The notes beneath the pieces were generated by a model. The model worked only from the letters and a program-made list of their open reading frames with translations. It was not told where the DNA came from and made no database searches. A stretch of DNA of 64,000 nucleotides from Quillaja saponaria. Taxonomy: Eukaryota > Streptophyta > Magnoliopsida > Fabales > Quillajaceae. The position numbers and the translations under genes are program-made. The DNA lies in assembly GCA_029379385.1 (NCBI GenBank), contig CM055609.1:8122001-8186000 (forward strand), written 5' to 3'. Shown here one piece after another: positions 1-14,148 of the stretch. Numbering within the stretch: position 1 is the first letter of the stretch; every line of letters starts with the position of its first letter.

Positions 1-1803
<1,803 letters not shown>

Positions 1804-3076
1804 ATAATTCCAATGTCAGTATCTGTCAAAATTCTTATACAAGTCTACAATATTGTTATTTGTTAATTCCAATATGTACGAGGAAAAAAGAAAGAAGAAG
1901 AAGAAGAAGCATCCTCTGCACTCTGCAGTAGTAGAAGACCAATATGGAGGACATTAGATTCCTTCTAAACTGTAAAAGCTTGAGGTTGATTTTTTAGTAC
2001 CTGATATATTCAATTAATTATTTTTTTTGCAGTACCCAGTTGTTCAATTTTATAATATTATGAATGGAAAAAAAAAAATAATAGAGTCCGTATTCATGTA
2101 GCCATGACATATATAGTATGCAATAGGCTAGCCTTGTTAGAAGATGGTGAATACTCACAAACTAATTCAAAAGAAAGAGGAATAAATAGAAGTGATATTG
2201 AGAACACTCAAAATTCAACCTTACTTTCTTACCTCAAACTAAACACATTACAATGAATATTTATATCTAGGGCCCAAATGATAGTTGTAAAGACTTTATA
2301 ATTAAATGTCCACTAACAAGAATTTAACACCATAGACTTTAAGGATCAATATCCCCATTACAACAACATTATTATTCGTTAACAAGATTAAATATCTACT
2401 CACCCATTAAAAAAAAAAAAACTCTTACATTAATACAAACTCAAAAAACTCAATTACATGCATCAAAAAATACTACCACGAGCATAACTAAAGCAGAATG
2501 ATACTTAAGCCAAAATTCTCTCCTACACCGAATCACGGTTTCGAATCTTAGGACTTTCCTCCATCTACGAATAAAAAAATAAAAGCATGAAAAGAATCCC
2601 TCCCACCAACTCCACTAAGCATGACAAAAACCAAATCTTAAATATATATGTTTTTGATACTTGGAACAAGTGCATGTGTTACTCTGGGCTAAGCAAGCCC
2701 ATAAATTAATCAACCCAAAGAAGATAGAAAAGTTCAAAGACAACAAAAAAGGGTGTGTTTCAATTTCTATCCCCTTCTTCCATATGCCAAACAAAAAAAA
2801 AAGGTTTACAATTAGGCTTTCTTTTGTTTCTCCCTCTTTCACTTTTTGGTGTAGAGCTTGAGTCGATGATGAATGATTTCATTGACGCGCATCCTTTTTT
2901 TTCACTTATGCATAGTCAACATACGGATAGTGATATGAAAATTTTGTGGAAATATTGTTTGAAACTCTATTAGTGTATATCCTTCGATTTTATACAAAAC
3001 ATCTTCGATACTATTAAAACGGATGAGTATTGAAAATTCATTCTTAATTTTGTATTGTGTATTGAAAAAATATAAG

Positions 3077-3187
3077 TTTCTTGTGCATCAAACTTAATGA
3101 AACAATATTTTTATCCTTATAGTTTGCATATACTATTATTTGAATTTTGATTTTGATCTTAAAAGAGAAAGTTTGATGCACAAGAAA
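3077..3187. repeat. 19-bp perfect inverted repeat around a 73-bp spacer
   Basis: TTTCTTGTGCATCAAACTT at 3077-3095 is the exact reverse complement of 3169-3187. The RNA could fold into a 19-bp stem with a 73-base loop. The flanks stop pairing at once on both sides. I recognise no transposon ends and no known microRNA in the arms. Confidence 0.7.
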
Positions 3188-6100
3188 TCTAATCCAAGTA
3201 CTTATGAAAGTTTGATTTTGATGACCGTTGTCCCCTCAAGTACATATGAAAGAATGCATGACCAAGCCATATAAAATCTAATCCAAAAACATTCTAATCA
3301 GTGAATTTCAAGCATGTAATGGTTTAACAAAACAAATCTTTTGATAGGGTTTTAATTTCATTCATCAAGTGGATGAAACAATTATTAACTTTTCCAACAT
3401 TCGAGTCCAATTGCAAACTACTGATCACTACCCTTTTTCTTTTTTCTATCTATGACTAACTCCAAATTTTCTGTGCCCTGAATAATATTATATGTTTAGT
3501 CTCTCCAAAACTGCACTAAAGTACTTAATTAATTCAATATACATATATAGAATTTTTTTTCAACGAGTTTCTTATAGTACTTGTTAAGGTAGAATAAGTG
3601 TTATAAAATTTTTATTTATGGTATCTTAGTAAGTGTCCTAAAAATACCTATTTGAAACTAAAACTCATATATATTATAATTACCAAGTATTTTTATAAAT
3701 ACACTTGTTAAAATTGTATAAATAAAAATTTGTAGTATTTATTACGATAATTAAGCACATAAATTATTATTCTTCAAATTTTAATTTTTTAAAATTATAT
3801 TTATTACATTTTATTACCCTTAAGACACAGGTAAAAAACCCCGAATTGCATGTGCAACAAAATTAAAGCATTGAATCTTAGTTCGTTGTGTATTTACTGC
3901 ATGCACGTTCGCATTTAGTGACTGCTGTTGGCGCAATTTTAGCTAAGACACACATACCCATCTCATGTTTTCATTAGATTAATATCAAAACATTTATTGA
4001 TTTCATGTGCAAGCACTTCATTCCATTTTCCACACCCTTTTATAAACCAAAAGATAAAGAAATATATTTTATAAAGCATTGTCATGAGTATATTGTTTAA
4101 TAGATATTATTTGGTGACATATGTTTATTGGGTAAGCAATAAGGTAGAAGATCTAGTTTTGTTGAAATTAATATTAAATTCATTCATATCTTCGTCTAAT
4201 AATTTAAATTTGTAAGTTGAAAAAAAAAAAAAATTGATTTTCGAGTTTGAATTTAAGAATAAAAAGGAGATAAAGTCATAAAGGTAATAAAGAATCGATC
4301 GAGTTTGGGATGTGTACAGATTGAATAAAATTAAGTATGTTTGTTTTGGAATTCGACAGTAATCAAGATACATAAAATAAATTTCAAGCCAATTGGAAGA
4401 TCTAAAGTGAAAGCCTATTCAAAAAACAGATGTACTTTATCAATTGCTTGGTGTGTGTGTTTTATTTGGTATGTAGATTATATGCACTTTGTCAATATAA
4501 GAAAACAAACTAGAGGAAGAACATAGAAGGATAATTGTTGAATATACAGACTGATCTTAAAGTCTAAACCATAGGATGATATCCCATAATAGACCTAGCT
4601 AGGTATTAATTATCCTTTCGTATTTGATCCAGACAAAAGGGTAGGAACAGAAAAAGGAAAAGATGATTAGAAAGGAGGAAAAATAGGAAGAAAAGCAATA
4701 AATATAACGTGGGCAGTGAGCCAGTGAAACAGATCAGGATCAGACCTGCATGTCTGGCTGCCACAGAACCTAGCTAAGCTAATAATAGCTATTGGCTAGC
4801 TAGTACGTACCCAGTACAAGAGCAGGTTGGATTCACCTTCATAATAATTAACTTAACCAAGCACCTAGTAGTATATCCATGAGTGGAAATGAATAATTCA
4901 ACTTCAAAATTCAGAACTCCGTGAATTACTTATTAAGAATTTTATTCAAGTTTGGTTGTGAATTTTATTTTAAGAAATAATTAGTGAATAAGTTGAATTC
5001 AAACTTTGTCAATTTTAACATGTAAATTCGTAAGTTCATTTGTTCAAATATATATTATATATTTACATAAGTTTATATTCATGAGTTTTAGATGAACACA
5101 ACTCCTATATCCAGAAGTCATGGCCAAAATATCCAAATGTACTAACACCTTCTAAGTAATGGTAGCAGTCAGGAGGCTACATCAGTTGCAAAATTTTGTT
5201 TGATGGGATTGTATTCCCAACTTTCTGTTTACTTACTTGTCTGTCTGCCCCAAACATAGAGATAGAGAGTCTAAGACATATCAGAGATAGAGTACTTGGC
5301 CATGGTCCCATGTTGTGTTGTCATAACCTCTGAAAATGTAGAGGAAGGAGAATTATGTAGGAAAACATTACAAAGAAAAAAGAACACAATGGTCTTAGCT
5401 TTCATATTCTTACTATTTTTTATATGCTCTGTCCAAGTATCCGGTATTATCGGGATTAAGTTATTAGACTAATGTACATATGTAAGGCATTTTAATTTAT
5501 TTTTAAATTATAAGATATTGAGTTTGAGTATTTATTGTGTCACTTCGATATGTCTATTGTCAATGTATTCTCTCCTTGTAATTAGAAGAGACAAATGGTA
5601 CCCTTATCTGGAGACAAAGCAACCTAATATACCACAATATTTTCTTACCAATTTTTTATATAAAAATATTAGGTAAATGACACATTTTTACTTATGTTCT
5701 TTAAATTAAGACCTAGTTTAACCAATAATAGTTAGATACAGTGATAAACGAGCTGCATCACTAAGTTAAAAACACAAGTTCGAGTCCTTTGAACAAATAA
5801 TTGTTGAAAGAGCCTCTTAGACAATACAGGAAATCTGAGAAATCAAAAATAATTAACACCTAGTTTATCTAGATTATGTCTATGTGTATTTAAATAACTT
5901 TGATGTAAAATAATGGAAAGCATAGAAGCTAGCTAGCTAAATAGAAACCTTTGATAATAATTAAAGCCTTAGTAATTAAGGCAAAACAAAAAACCCGCAT
6001 CTGTAAACATTTTATGTCAAAAACACTATTTTAATTAAAGAATTACTAACAAATTAATTGACTACTATGTGAATGAAATTTTAAAAAGTCAATCCAAGTG

Positions 6101-7180
6101 GTCAATTTTGATCAAAGTCAAAACAGTCAGTAATAAGTAGTATTAAGCCTCCACGTTAATTGTTCCCAGGCATAATTTTCAAAAGGATTAATTATATTAG
6201 CTCAATATAAATCCTTGATTAATGACAAAAATTGAAATTCAAAAGCAGAGGAGACTCTATTTCAGAGAGTGAACTTTGCATGTCGGAATTGAACCGACAC
6301 AACTTTAAGATCTTCCCTTACTCAATGCATGAGGAGTTGGATTAATTAGAGAGAGCAAGAGAGAGAAAGAAAGAGAGTGAAAATGTGGGTTAATTAGTTC
6401 ATGGATCTTTCAAACTTCACCAAACTGAATGGCCTCTAGCATGCCATATGGGAACAGAGAGCCCTCTTCATTAAATATGCATTTGACTATGATGGTATTG
6501 TTATTAGCTCAATGAAATAATATTAGAATTAAATCTTGAAAAATTCTCTTTTAACTATTGTAAAAAAAATTGGCATGAATGATTTATTATTTATTGGATA
6601 GTAGATTAATAAAGATGCGGTAAACTGATCTGTATGAGTCACCTCAAAAACAATAATTGACTATATATATATATATATAAATATAAAAGAAATCCTAACA
6701 TCCACCGATATATGTTAACAGTGTCCTTTATATATATTTGGTGGCATCTGCATCCAAATTAAAATGAGATCATTTCAAAAAATTTGAAAAATTCTATAAT
6801 TTATATTAAGTAGAACTTTTCAAGAAAACAAAATTAAATTATATGCACATATATTGGATTTATTTAGATTAATACAAGTGTAATTAATTGTAGATAGTAA
6901 TAAATAAAGCCCCTCGAGTCAATCCAAAACATCCAAAAACCCTTCCTTATTACTTTGCCCAAATTGAACCAAACTTTGCAATTACTATAACCCACCACCG
7001 CTTTCCACTCAAACCTTACGGTGCCTCCTTTCTCCTTGACTTTCAAACACCCCCTATTTAATCCTACAACAACCTCTTCCCATTAGAATAATCCAATTGG
7101 TCTTCATCAACTTCATCTCATTAATACGCACACACACTGATCTGTAAGCAACAAAACCAAGTGAATCAAATCCCTCTCAT

Positions 7181-7204
<24 letters not shown>
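7181..7204. repeat. (TC)12 microsatellite in the probable WOX9 leader
   Basis: Twelve TC units within pyrimidine-rich DNA about 680 bases before the WOX9 start codon. CT runs are common in plant 5' leaders and core promoters. Confidence 0.9.
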
Positions 7205-7211
<7 letters not shown>

Positions 7212-7882
7212 ATCTGAAAGAAAGAAAATAAAAATCAAAGAGACAAACTGATCAGAAACCCACCTCTCTGCCACCCCCCACTACTTGTAAAAAGAGCCTC
7301 TTTAGCATTAAGAGCTTCTCTGTCAATCTCTGAAGATGATTCTAATTAAGTCCCCAGCATGTATTCCTTTCCATGTTCTCTTTGCTTCTCGTCCGGGGGG
7401 AATTTTGCTTGTACTTTGAGTATCTCACAAGTATTTCAAATTTAATGCCCAATTTAAAATCTAGTCCTGCAAGGTATCTAGCAAGGGATGGGAGCTATAG
7501 TACTTTCTCTCTCTTTTATTTATTTTGCTTTCCTTTCTTGTTTATGTTTTTACAGGTGATTCTTGTTGTGGGTTTTGCCTATTTTATACTCCTATTTAAT
7601 TTTAATATATAACTTTTCTTTGGGAGATGGGAGTCACTACTGTTCATGAAATTTTATTATTTTGTTATTGATTGCAATAAAATGATTTACAGTGTTAGGT
7701 GAGGACTGAAGAGGCTATAAGAGGAGATGTTATGTTTACCTAGAGATTTCAGTGCCGAAAGCAATTAGAGTTACCAAACAAAAGGGCTACTACTTCTCTC
7801 TTTGTTTTCTCTTTTGGTTGGCTGCTTTGAAATCTTTCTCTGATCTCAGTAATTTCTGTTTACTTTCATCATCAACATCATC

Positions 7883-9599
7883 ATGGCTTCATCAAACAGA
7901 CATTGGCCTAGTATGTTCAAGTCCAAGCCCTGCAACACCCACCACCACCAATTGCAGCATGACATTAACTCTTCCCTCATGTCCACTGGCTGCCACAGAA
8001 GCCCCTACACTTCAGGTTTGTCAAAATTAACTATAGCTTGAAATAATGATACCCGTTTAAATTCTGAACATCAAAGCCTAAGGTAGCATTTTTAGCTCAG
8101 CTATAACAGTATGTTAGTCTCTTTATTGAATTTTATCAAACACTTTTTCTCTTTGAGAATTTCATCAAACACTTTTTATACTGTCCCATTTACAGGTTGT
8201 GAAGAGCGAAGTCCAGAACCAAAGCCAAGGTGGAATCCAAAACCAGAGCAAATTCGTATACTTGAAGCTATTTTCAACTCTGGGATGGTGAATCCACCAA
8301 GGGAAGAGATAAGAAAAATCAGAGCACAACTACAAGAGTATGGCCAAGTGGGAGATGCCAATGTCTTTTACTGGTTCCAAAATCGCAAGTCGAGAAGCAA
8401 ACACAAACTTCGTCACCTCCAAAATTCCAAAAACCAAAACCAAACCAGCAACACATCCGCACCAATCTCCTCCTTTACCACCACAACCATTGCACCTTCT
8501 TCTTCATCTTCTTCCTCCGAGAAATCATCTCCAAAATCTGTCCCTAATAATAAGACATTAATCTCTATGGGATTCACAAACCTGAACGACGTTGTTTCAA
8601 ATTCTCCAACTGGGTCTGTGAACCAGACCTATTTTCAGAACCACAATGAGAATTCTCTACCTGCTGAACCATTCTTCTTTCCAATGCAAACAACTGGTGG
8701 AATGACACAAGGGTTTTGCTTCTCTGAGCTGTCCAATGTTGTTCAAGTCCCTCATGATGAACAAAATGTTGGAGTTGGACCTTGCACTAGTCTCTTGCTT
8801 AGTGAGCTTATGAACCAAAATACATCTTCAAAGAAAGATGTAATTCATGATGATGATGAAAGGGTCTTCATGAAAATGCACCCACAACAGCTCGGTTTCT
8901 CTGTTTCTAGCACTACTCCAACCATTGCAACCACAACTTCTACTGTTCCATCCCACATTAATCAACTTCAAGGTAAATTGTTACTAAATTCTATGCATTC
9001 AAAATTTCCTTAGATTTAAGGGTGGAATTTAGTATTTGTTTTTTTTTTTTTGGGTTTAATTACGCAAATATGAAGGGCATATTCGTAATAATTGATGTGT
9101 GAAGAGGGTATTATGGTCATTGGGTCAAAGATTTGCAATCTCTGACTGGATGGACGTGTGCATGGCTTTGGGTGAAGCTATTGATTACTGTTTTCGACTT
9201 CGATCGGGTTTATGTAAGCAAGTAGACTTGTGGTAGTACATATGAGGAAATAATTCTCTGTTTCGCAGGTGTTAGTGAACAGGCTTCAGTGGGTCCTACT
9301 GGTTTAGCAAAATCTACTGTTTTCATTAATGATGTGGCATTCGAGGTGGCAGTGGGACCCTTTAATGTGCGCGGGGCTTTTGGTGATGATGCTGTGCTAA
9401 TCCACTCCTCTGGTCAGCCCGTCCTCACTAACGAATGGGGTGTCACCATCCAATCACTTCAACACGGCGCATTTTATTACCTGGTGCGCACGATAATACT
9501 GTATCATACCCCAACCAAAAGTTTAAAATTGCTAAAAAGTACTCTAATATTCCTCAAATTACTAATTGTTCCCTTTTTTTTAATTAATTGCAGATATAA
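7883..9599 (+). CDS. WOX9: WUSCHEL-related homeobox protein, WOX8/9 (STIMPY) type
   Basis: Nuclear homeodomain transcription factor that promotes proliferation in shoot meristems and early embryos. Coding exons: 7883-8015, 8196-8972, 9269-9483 and 9594-9599, totalling 1131 nt and 376 residues. The N-terminus [16 protein letters not shown] is diagnostic of the WOX8/9 clade. The homeodomain runs from about residue 54 to 118, with recognition helix FYWFQNRK at 102-109 and the enlarged WOX loops. It is followed by an N/Q/S/T-rich linker and a conserved C-terminal block (about 316-376) ending HGAFYYLI. The canonical TLELFPL WUS box is absent, as expected outside the WUS clade. The last exon is only ATA TAA; the acceptor (ttgcag) and the family-typical YYLI ending support it. 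One oddity is Leu at residue 24, where I recall Trp in Arabidopsis WOX9 (HQWQHDIN). Splice sites are otherwise canonical and the gene looks intact. Confidence 0.95.
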
Positions 9600-12500
9600 A
9601 AGTTAGCAAGCTGAAGGAGGATTTAGTAGTTATGGTTTCTGTAATCTCTATCTCTCTTATCTAGGGTTTGGAATAGTGTTTTAGTTGATGAATCACAAAT
9701 TAAATATGAAAAGTTGTGGACCTTTTTATGTAATTTTTCATTTTCATTAAGCAATTAATATATATAATTATGTTATATTTAAATGATATCTCTGCTTCTT
9801 TGTGAATTGGTTCTTAAAAAAGAAAAAAAATGAAAATCATAATTAATGACCCAAAAATGGGGGTAAATGCATGTGTACATTAATGAGTATGTGAACGGAT
9901 ATATGCAGCTATTGAGAGAGGTTGTATGTTGCAAAAGAGGGTGATATCAGTTTTTCACAATTTCTGCCAGCATTTTAGGTTTGACACACTTTGTTTATGT
10001 TTAAAGCTTTGCTTTGCTAGCTTGCATATGCTATGGTGGTTCTCTTGCATGTTGCCACCTTGCTGCTAGTGCTACCTCAGTGCATGTCTCTCAAGAAACT
10101 GTGTTGTTTGTTGGCTTTGCCTTTAATGCGTATAGAAGTAAATAATTAACTCTCTGTAAGCTACTATATTTGAAAGTCTGGCCTCTCTTAAATGCATGAG
10201 ATCATATCCTTCAATATAGTCTTGCTTAATTTACCTTCTTTTGCAATCTTAAGGCATACCATATAATTGAAAACCAACCTTGCTATTATTGTTAGAAGAA
10301 ACATCTAGATCAACCTTTTGTTACAAGGAACAATATCCTTAAAACATTCAGAACTAATTCAAGATTTATCTAACATTTGTATTCTCTCAAAGTGAACATG
10401 CATGGTATTTCATATATAAGAATATAAAGTAGATTTAGTTTTTAGGATGAAAATCAACTTAGACGTAGTGTGTGCAGAGAAAGACCCCTTATAAATAATA
10501 TCGGTTATATATGACGGATAACAATTTAATTAATCCAGTTAGGTTGGGTTGGTTATTCAAGTTTGGATCGAGTCATGGCTAAACACAAAAACCATATCAA
10601 ATTTTGACTCCTGTCATGTTTTAACATATCGATCGGGTCAAATGAAGAGCCAATCCATTGCCTTGCCAAACGAATACAAGTAGCTCTTTAATTTATGTAT
10701 ATCCACTGTCTATCATGTTCATATAACACAATGTATGACAGTACGAGCTATCTACTGATCTCAAACAGTACTTTTCAAAAACGGTAAGGTACTAATGTTT
10801 TTCCACAAACTTCCACATTTGTGTTTTGACTGGAGAGTATGGCTATTAGGAAATCCACTGTATGTTACCAATACACTCCACACTAAACTACATATAAACC
10901 AGATCAGATAGAAAGAGAAGAAAATTATAGGAAATGAGTTGTTAGGTTGTCTGGTTGTGTTTTTGATGAATGGTCAGCTTCATTTGCTTATTCTACGAAG
11001 TGGGGTATATTTATTTACGTGTACTCTGCCAAAAACAGTGTTTTCTCTCAGTCACATTCTCTGATTTGATTGAGTGATTTAGATATATCAATGAAATTAA
11101 TTAATCCACTCTGTCTAAAATTTTATGTCTCTCTCTCCCTCTTCTTGCTATGTCAGACCTATACATTGCCTTTTGCATGAACCGTCGCGTACGTGTGGTA
11201 ATGATCATACACATGACCACAGTCGCCAACACACATAGATAGTCTTCCCTGTCATACTCTTTCTTTGGTGTCATTTTAGAGATGGAGTATGGGAAGCATG
11301 GTTCAGGAAAATTGTCAAACATTTGATGTGCATGGCATGGCCTTTTTGAATGGACTGGGATTTCAGATTTGAACGTGCTTGTTTTGGTACTTTTGATTAA
11401 CGGGACGCATATTGGAGGTGGTGACGAGTGAGTGGTTCATGTCATGATATATCTTGTTATGTTAGCTGCATTGTCTTCCCCACCAGGGAATTAGGTAAAG
11501 GAACAGTCATTTTGATGGGATTGTACTTCTTGTCCATCTGATTTTATGACAAATTTCTTGTGCAGATTAATTAGATTTTTGAATATATTCCATGTACAAT
11601 ACAAAGCTTGTTGAACCAATGTAATTCAAACTTAATTGAGAGTTTTCTTTTACTTGTCAGTGTTGGGAATTATACAAAAACTTTCTTATTTACATTCAAT
11701 TTTATTATTTTAAAAAAATTACATAAAAAGATTAATTAACATCCTATGCACACACTGTTCTCTCACTGCTCTCTATATTTTTATATTATTGAATATCATA
11801 TATTTTTTTATTCGATCCTGGTTGAACATACCATTACCATTTTTTTTCTTCCAGGGCTGGGTCTAAATTTTTTGCTAAATAAGACTTGTCCACCAAGCAA
11901 ACTTTTCTCCCAAAAAGACTCAATCATAATCTAATTAGTTTTTTTTTATATGATAATAAACTAATTAGAAAATTATGAATAACATTATTTGGGTGTAAAA
12001 AAAATAATCTAACAATCAGTTCAAACCAGTTTACGTGTACATCAGTACTAATTCACATTTCCAACCTAATTAAAAAGATTATCCATGTTGTTGCTAAAAA
12101 AAAATATATAATGATTTTATAGTCTATAACTTCTCTAAGAATTTGACCTTGTATAGTCAAAATCAATGGAGTATACATTCATTTTGAATTGGAGATTTTG
12201 TGTTCAAATTATGAGTTGATGTAAAACTTATGTAATGGTATTAGGGTATTAGTGTGCTGACCATGAAGACTTTGGTGCTGGCTCCTACGGTTGTTGCTTA
12301 TGAGCTACGCATATGATAGCATATGAACAACAAGTAGACAACTATATATTCTAAACCTATCCTAAACATTTCCCAAAGTGTATCGAGATTAACATGCATT
12401 TTTTCAAAAAAATAAATAAATAAATAAAACCCATACTTTAATCATTTATGAATATTTATTACTCTAAGAATTCATTTGAGGTATAATATATAATTAGACA

Positions 12501-14148
12501 ATATTTATTAAATAATTTAATTATTCTTTCCCTCCACACAAAATAATTTATCACCCATACTATAAGAATACATTCACAATACAATTAATATTATATTATT
12601 ATTATCAAATATTGTATACGAGCTAATTAAATTGTATTATTCTTTGATGTCCTACAATGTGTTAAATAAGCCTTATTTCCAAGATGGCATGAATAAGTGT
12701 TTGGGTTTTCGGGCTGAACTATGATGGACTGCATCGTGTGGGAAGCGGGCCATGCATGGACTTGAAGGGCCCATATGATTTTTATTTTTTCTTGCAAGAG
12801 ATTTAAGTATTATACTTTCTAGTTAAAATTTGTTTTCTACTCCTAAAAGTGGTTTGGTGGTTAAGTGTAACTTTTCATTTACTTTTACTTTCTGAATTTG
12901 AATATCCAAACACACTATCGATAATTACATATTCTTCAGGTAGGCAAATAAATAATACTCCCTCTAAAAAGCAGTTGCAGTTCCTTAAAAAAAAAAGTAA
13001 AACAATTTATTACTGAATTAATAGTCACCATATGTTAGGTTGCAGTTACTCTAATTTTCTAAGACACCATATATTTGGTTAAAGTTCCTCTAATTTTCTA
13101 ACCACACAATATCAATTCCAACATTAGTTTGGTGTATGTATTTATTGAGTTCTTCTATTTGGGTGCAAATTGCTAATCACTTCTTTAAAGCTTTGTTTAA
13201 AAAAAAGAAAGAAAGTAAATTAGAGATTATTAGTGATGAAGAAACCTAACATCATGTACAACAAAAATTAAAAAAATAATAATAAATCTTAATCAAATGT
13301 AATGTTATAACATAAATCTTAACTTTTTTCATTGTTCCAATTAAAAATATATATCATAATTTAATCTTTAAACATTAAATTATCATAAATTGAAAATCAA
13401 TGATCTTCGTTCATTCTTTCTATAAATTTTTAATTTCTAAGTAACACACTTATGTACAAATTTAATACTATCCATGATAAAAAGTCTTGAGCAAATATCA
13501 AACAATTTGAAGCTTAAATGTTTGTTTTCCTTCTCCAAAAGCATGTTTCCAATTCAACTTGCTACATGAAAGTAAATATTATTTTGTTGAATTCCACTCT
13601 ATATAAAATTAAAAAAAGAAGTGAATTGCACGTGTCAAAAACAAATTATTATATTGTTATTGAAATATAGATTTGACTCATATTCTAAATTTGATCTTTA
13701 TAAAAAAATAACTTATGAATATAAAAAAAACTTAATTTTGTCCCTATTAAAGGAAAAAAAGGAAGGTACAAAAATTTTAAGAATTGGGATTGTTAGTTTG
13801 TAACCATTTTAGAATTGAAAAGAAAGAAGAAAAAAACTCATAAAAGCCAGTTTGTCCGCCACCCACTAAAGCCAGTGTGCCATCCCACCGTCCACCTTCA
13901 TAACCATTCTTTGGCAGCTAAGAAACCCATTTTTCCAGCTCTTGCTGTTTCCTTAACTCCCCATTAAATTCAAAGTTCCCGTTTTTACATTGTCCCAAAA
14001 TCTTGAATAATGAAAATAATTATGAATCTTCAATAAAAACCCAAACTGCCAATTGTAATTTCTCATTGATTAGAGAAAATTAACATAATTTTCTCTTTCA
14101 TTTCTCCTCTAGCCAAACACCAAGGTGAAAGACAATTGTGTGTAGGAA
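9600..14148. other. Intergenic region between the WOX9 and RABA1f genes
   Basis: The WOX9 3' UTR comes first, followed by AT-rich sequence with no recognisable gene. From 12684 onward the sequence is the left part of the duplicated RABA1 segment and matches 28983-30434. The final roughly 300 bases, with shared blocks such as the one just before the ATG, are the RABA1f promoter and leader. A minus-strand ORF at 11101-11322 (73 codons) has no recognisable similarity. Confidence 0.5.

Larger units (their letters stand above)
1804..7882. other. Intergenic region between the ROP and WOX9 genes
   Basis: About 6 kb of AT-rich DNA with no gene I can support. The first roughly 280 bases are the ROP 3' UTR, with a short GAA-rich run near 1890-1910. 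Other contents are a 19-bp perfect inverted repeat (3077-3095 and 3169-3187), a TA microsatellite (6662-6679), GA-rich sequence near 6345-6380, and a TC repeat (7181-7204). From about 7,000 on, the pyrimidine-rich sequence is probably the WOX9 promoter and leader. That leader holds several short upstream ATGs, for example the three-codon ORF at 7205. A leader intron ending near 7556 (tttttacag) is possible but unproven. Confidence 0.5.

Noticed and set aside
5740..5830. Possible SINE/tRNA B-box (aagttcgagtcc)
   Set aside because: Only one box is convincing, and no ends, poly(A) tail or target duplication were seen.
6265..6330. tRNA-like T-arm on the minus strand (gtcggttcaattccgac)
   Set aside because: The T-stem and loop are perfect, but no matching acceptor stem, D-arm or anticodon arm can be folded around it. 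It is probably a decayed tRNA-derived or SINE fragment.
11101..11322. 73-codon minus-strand ORF between WOX9 and RABA1f
   Set aside because: No recognisable domain, no splice or promoter context, and not part of the duplicated segment. Consistent with chance.
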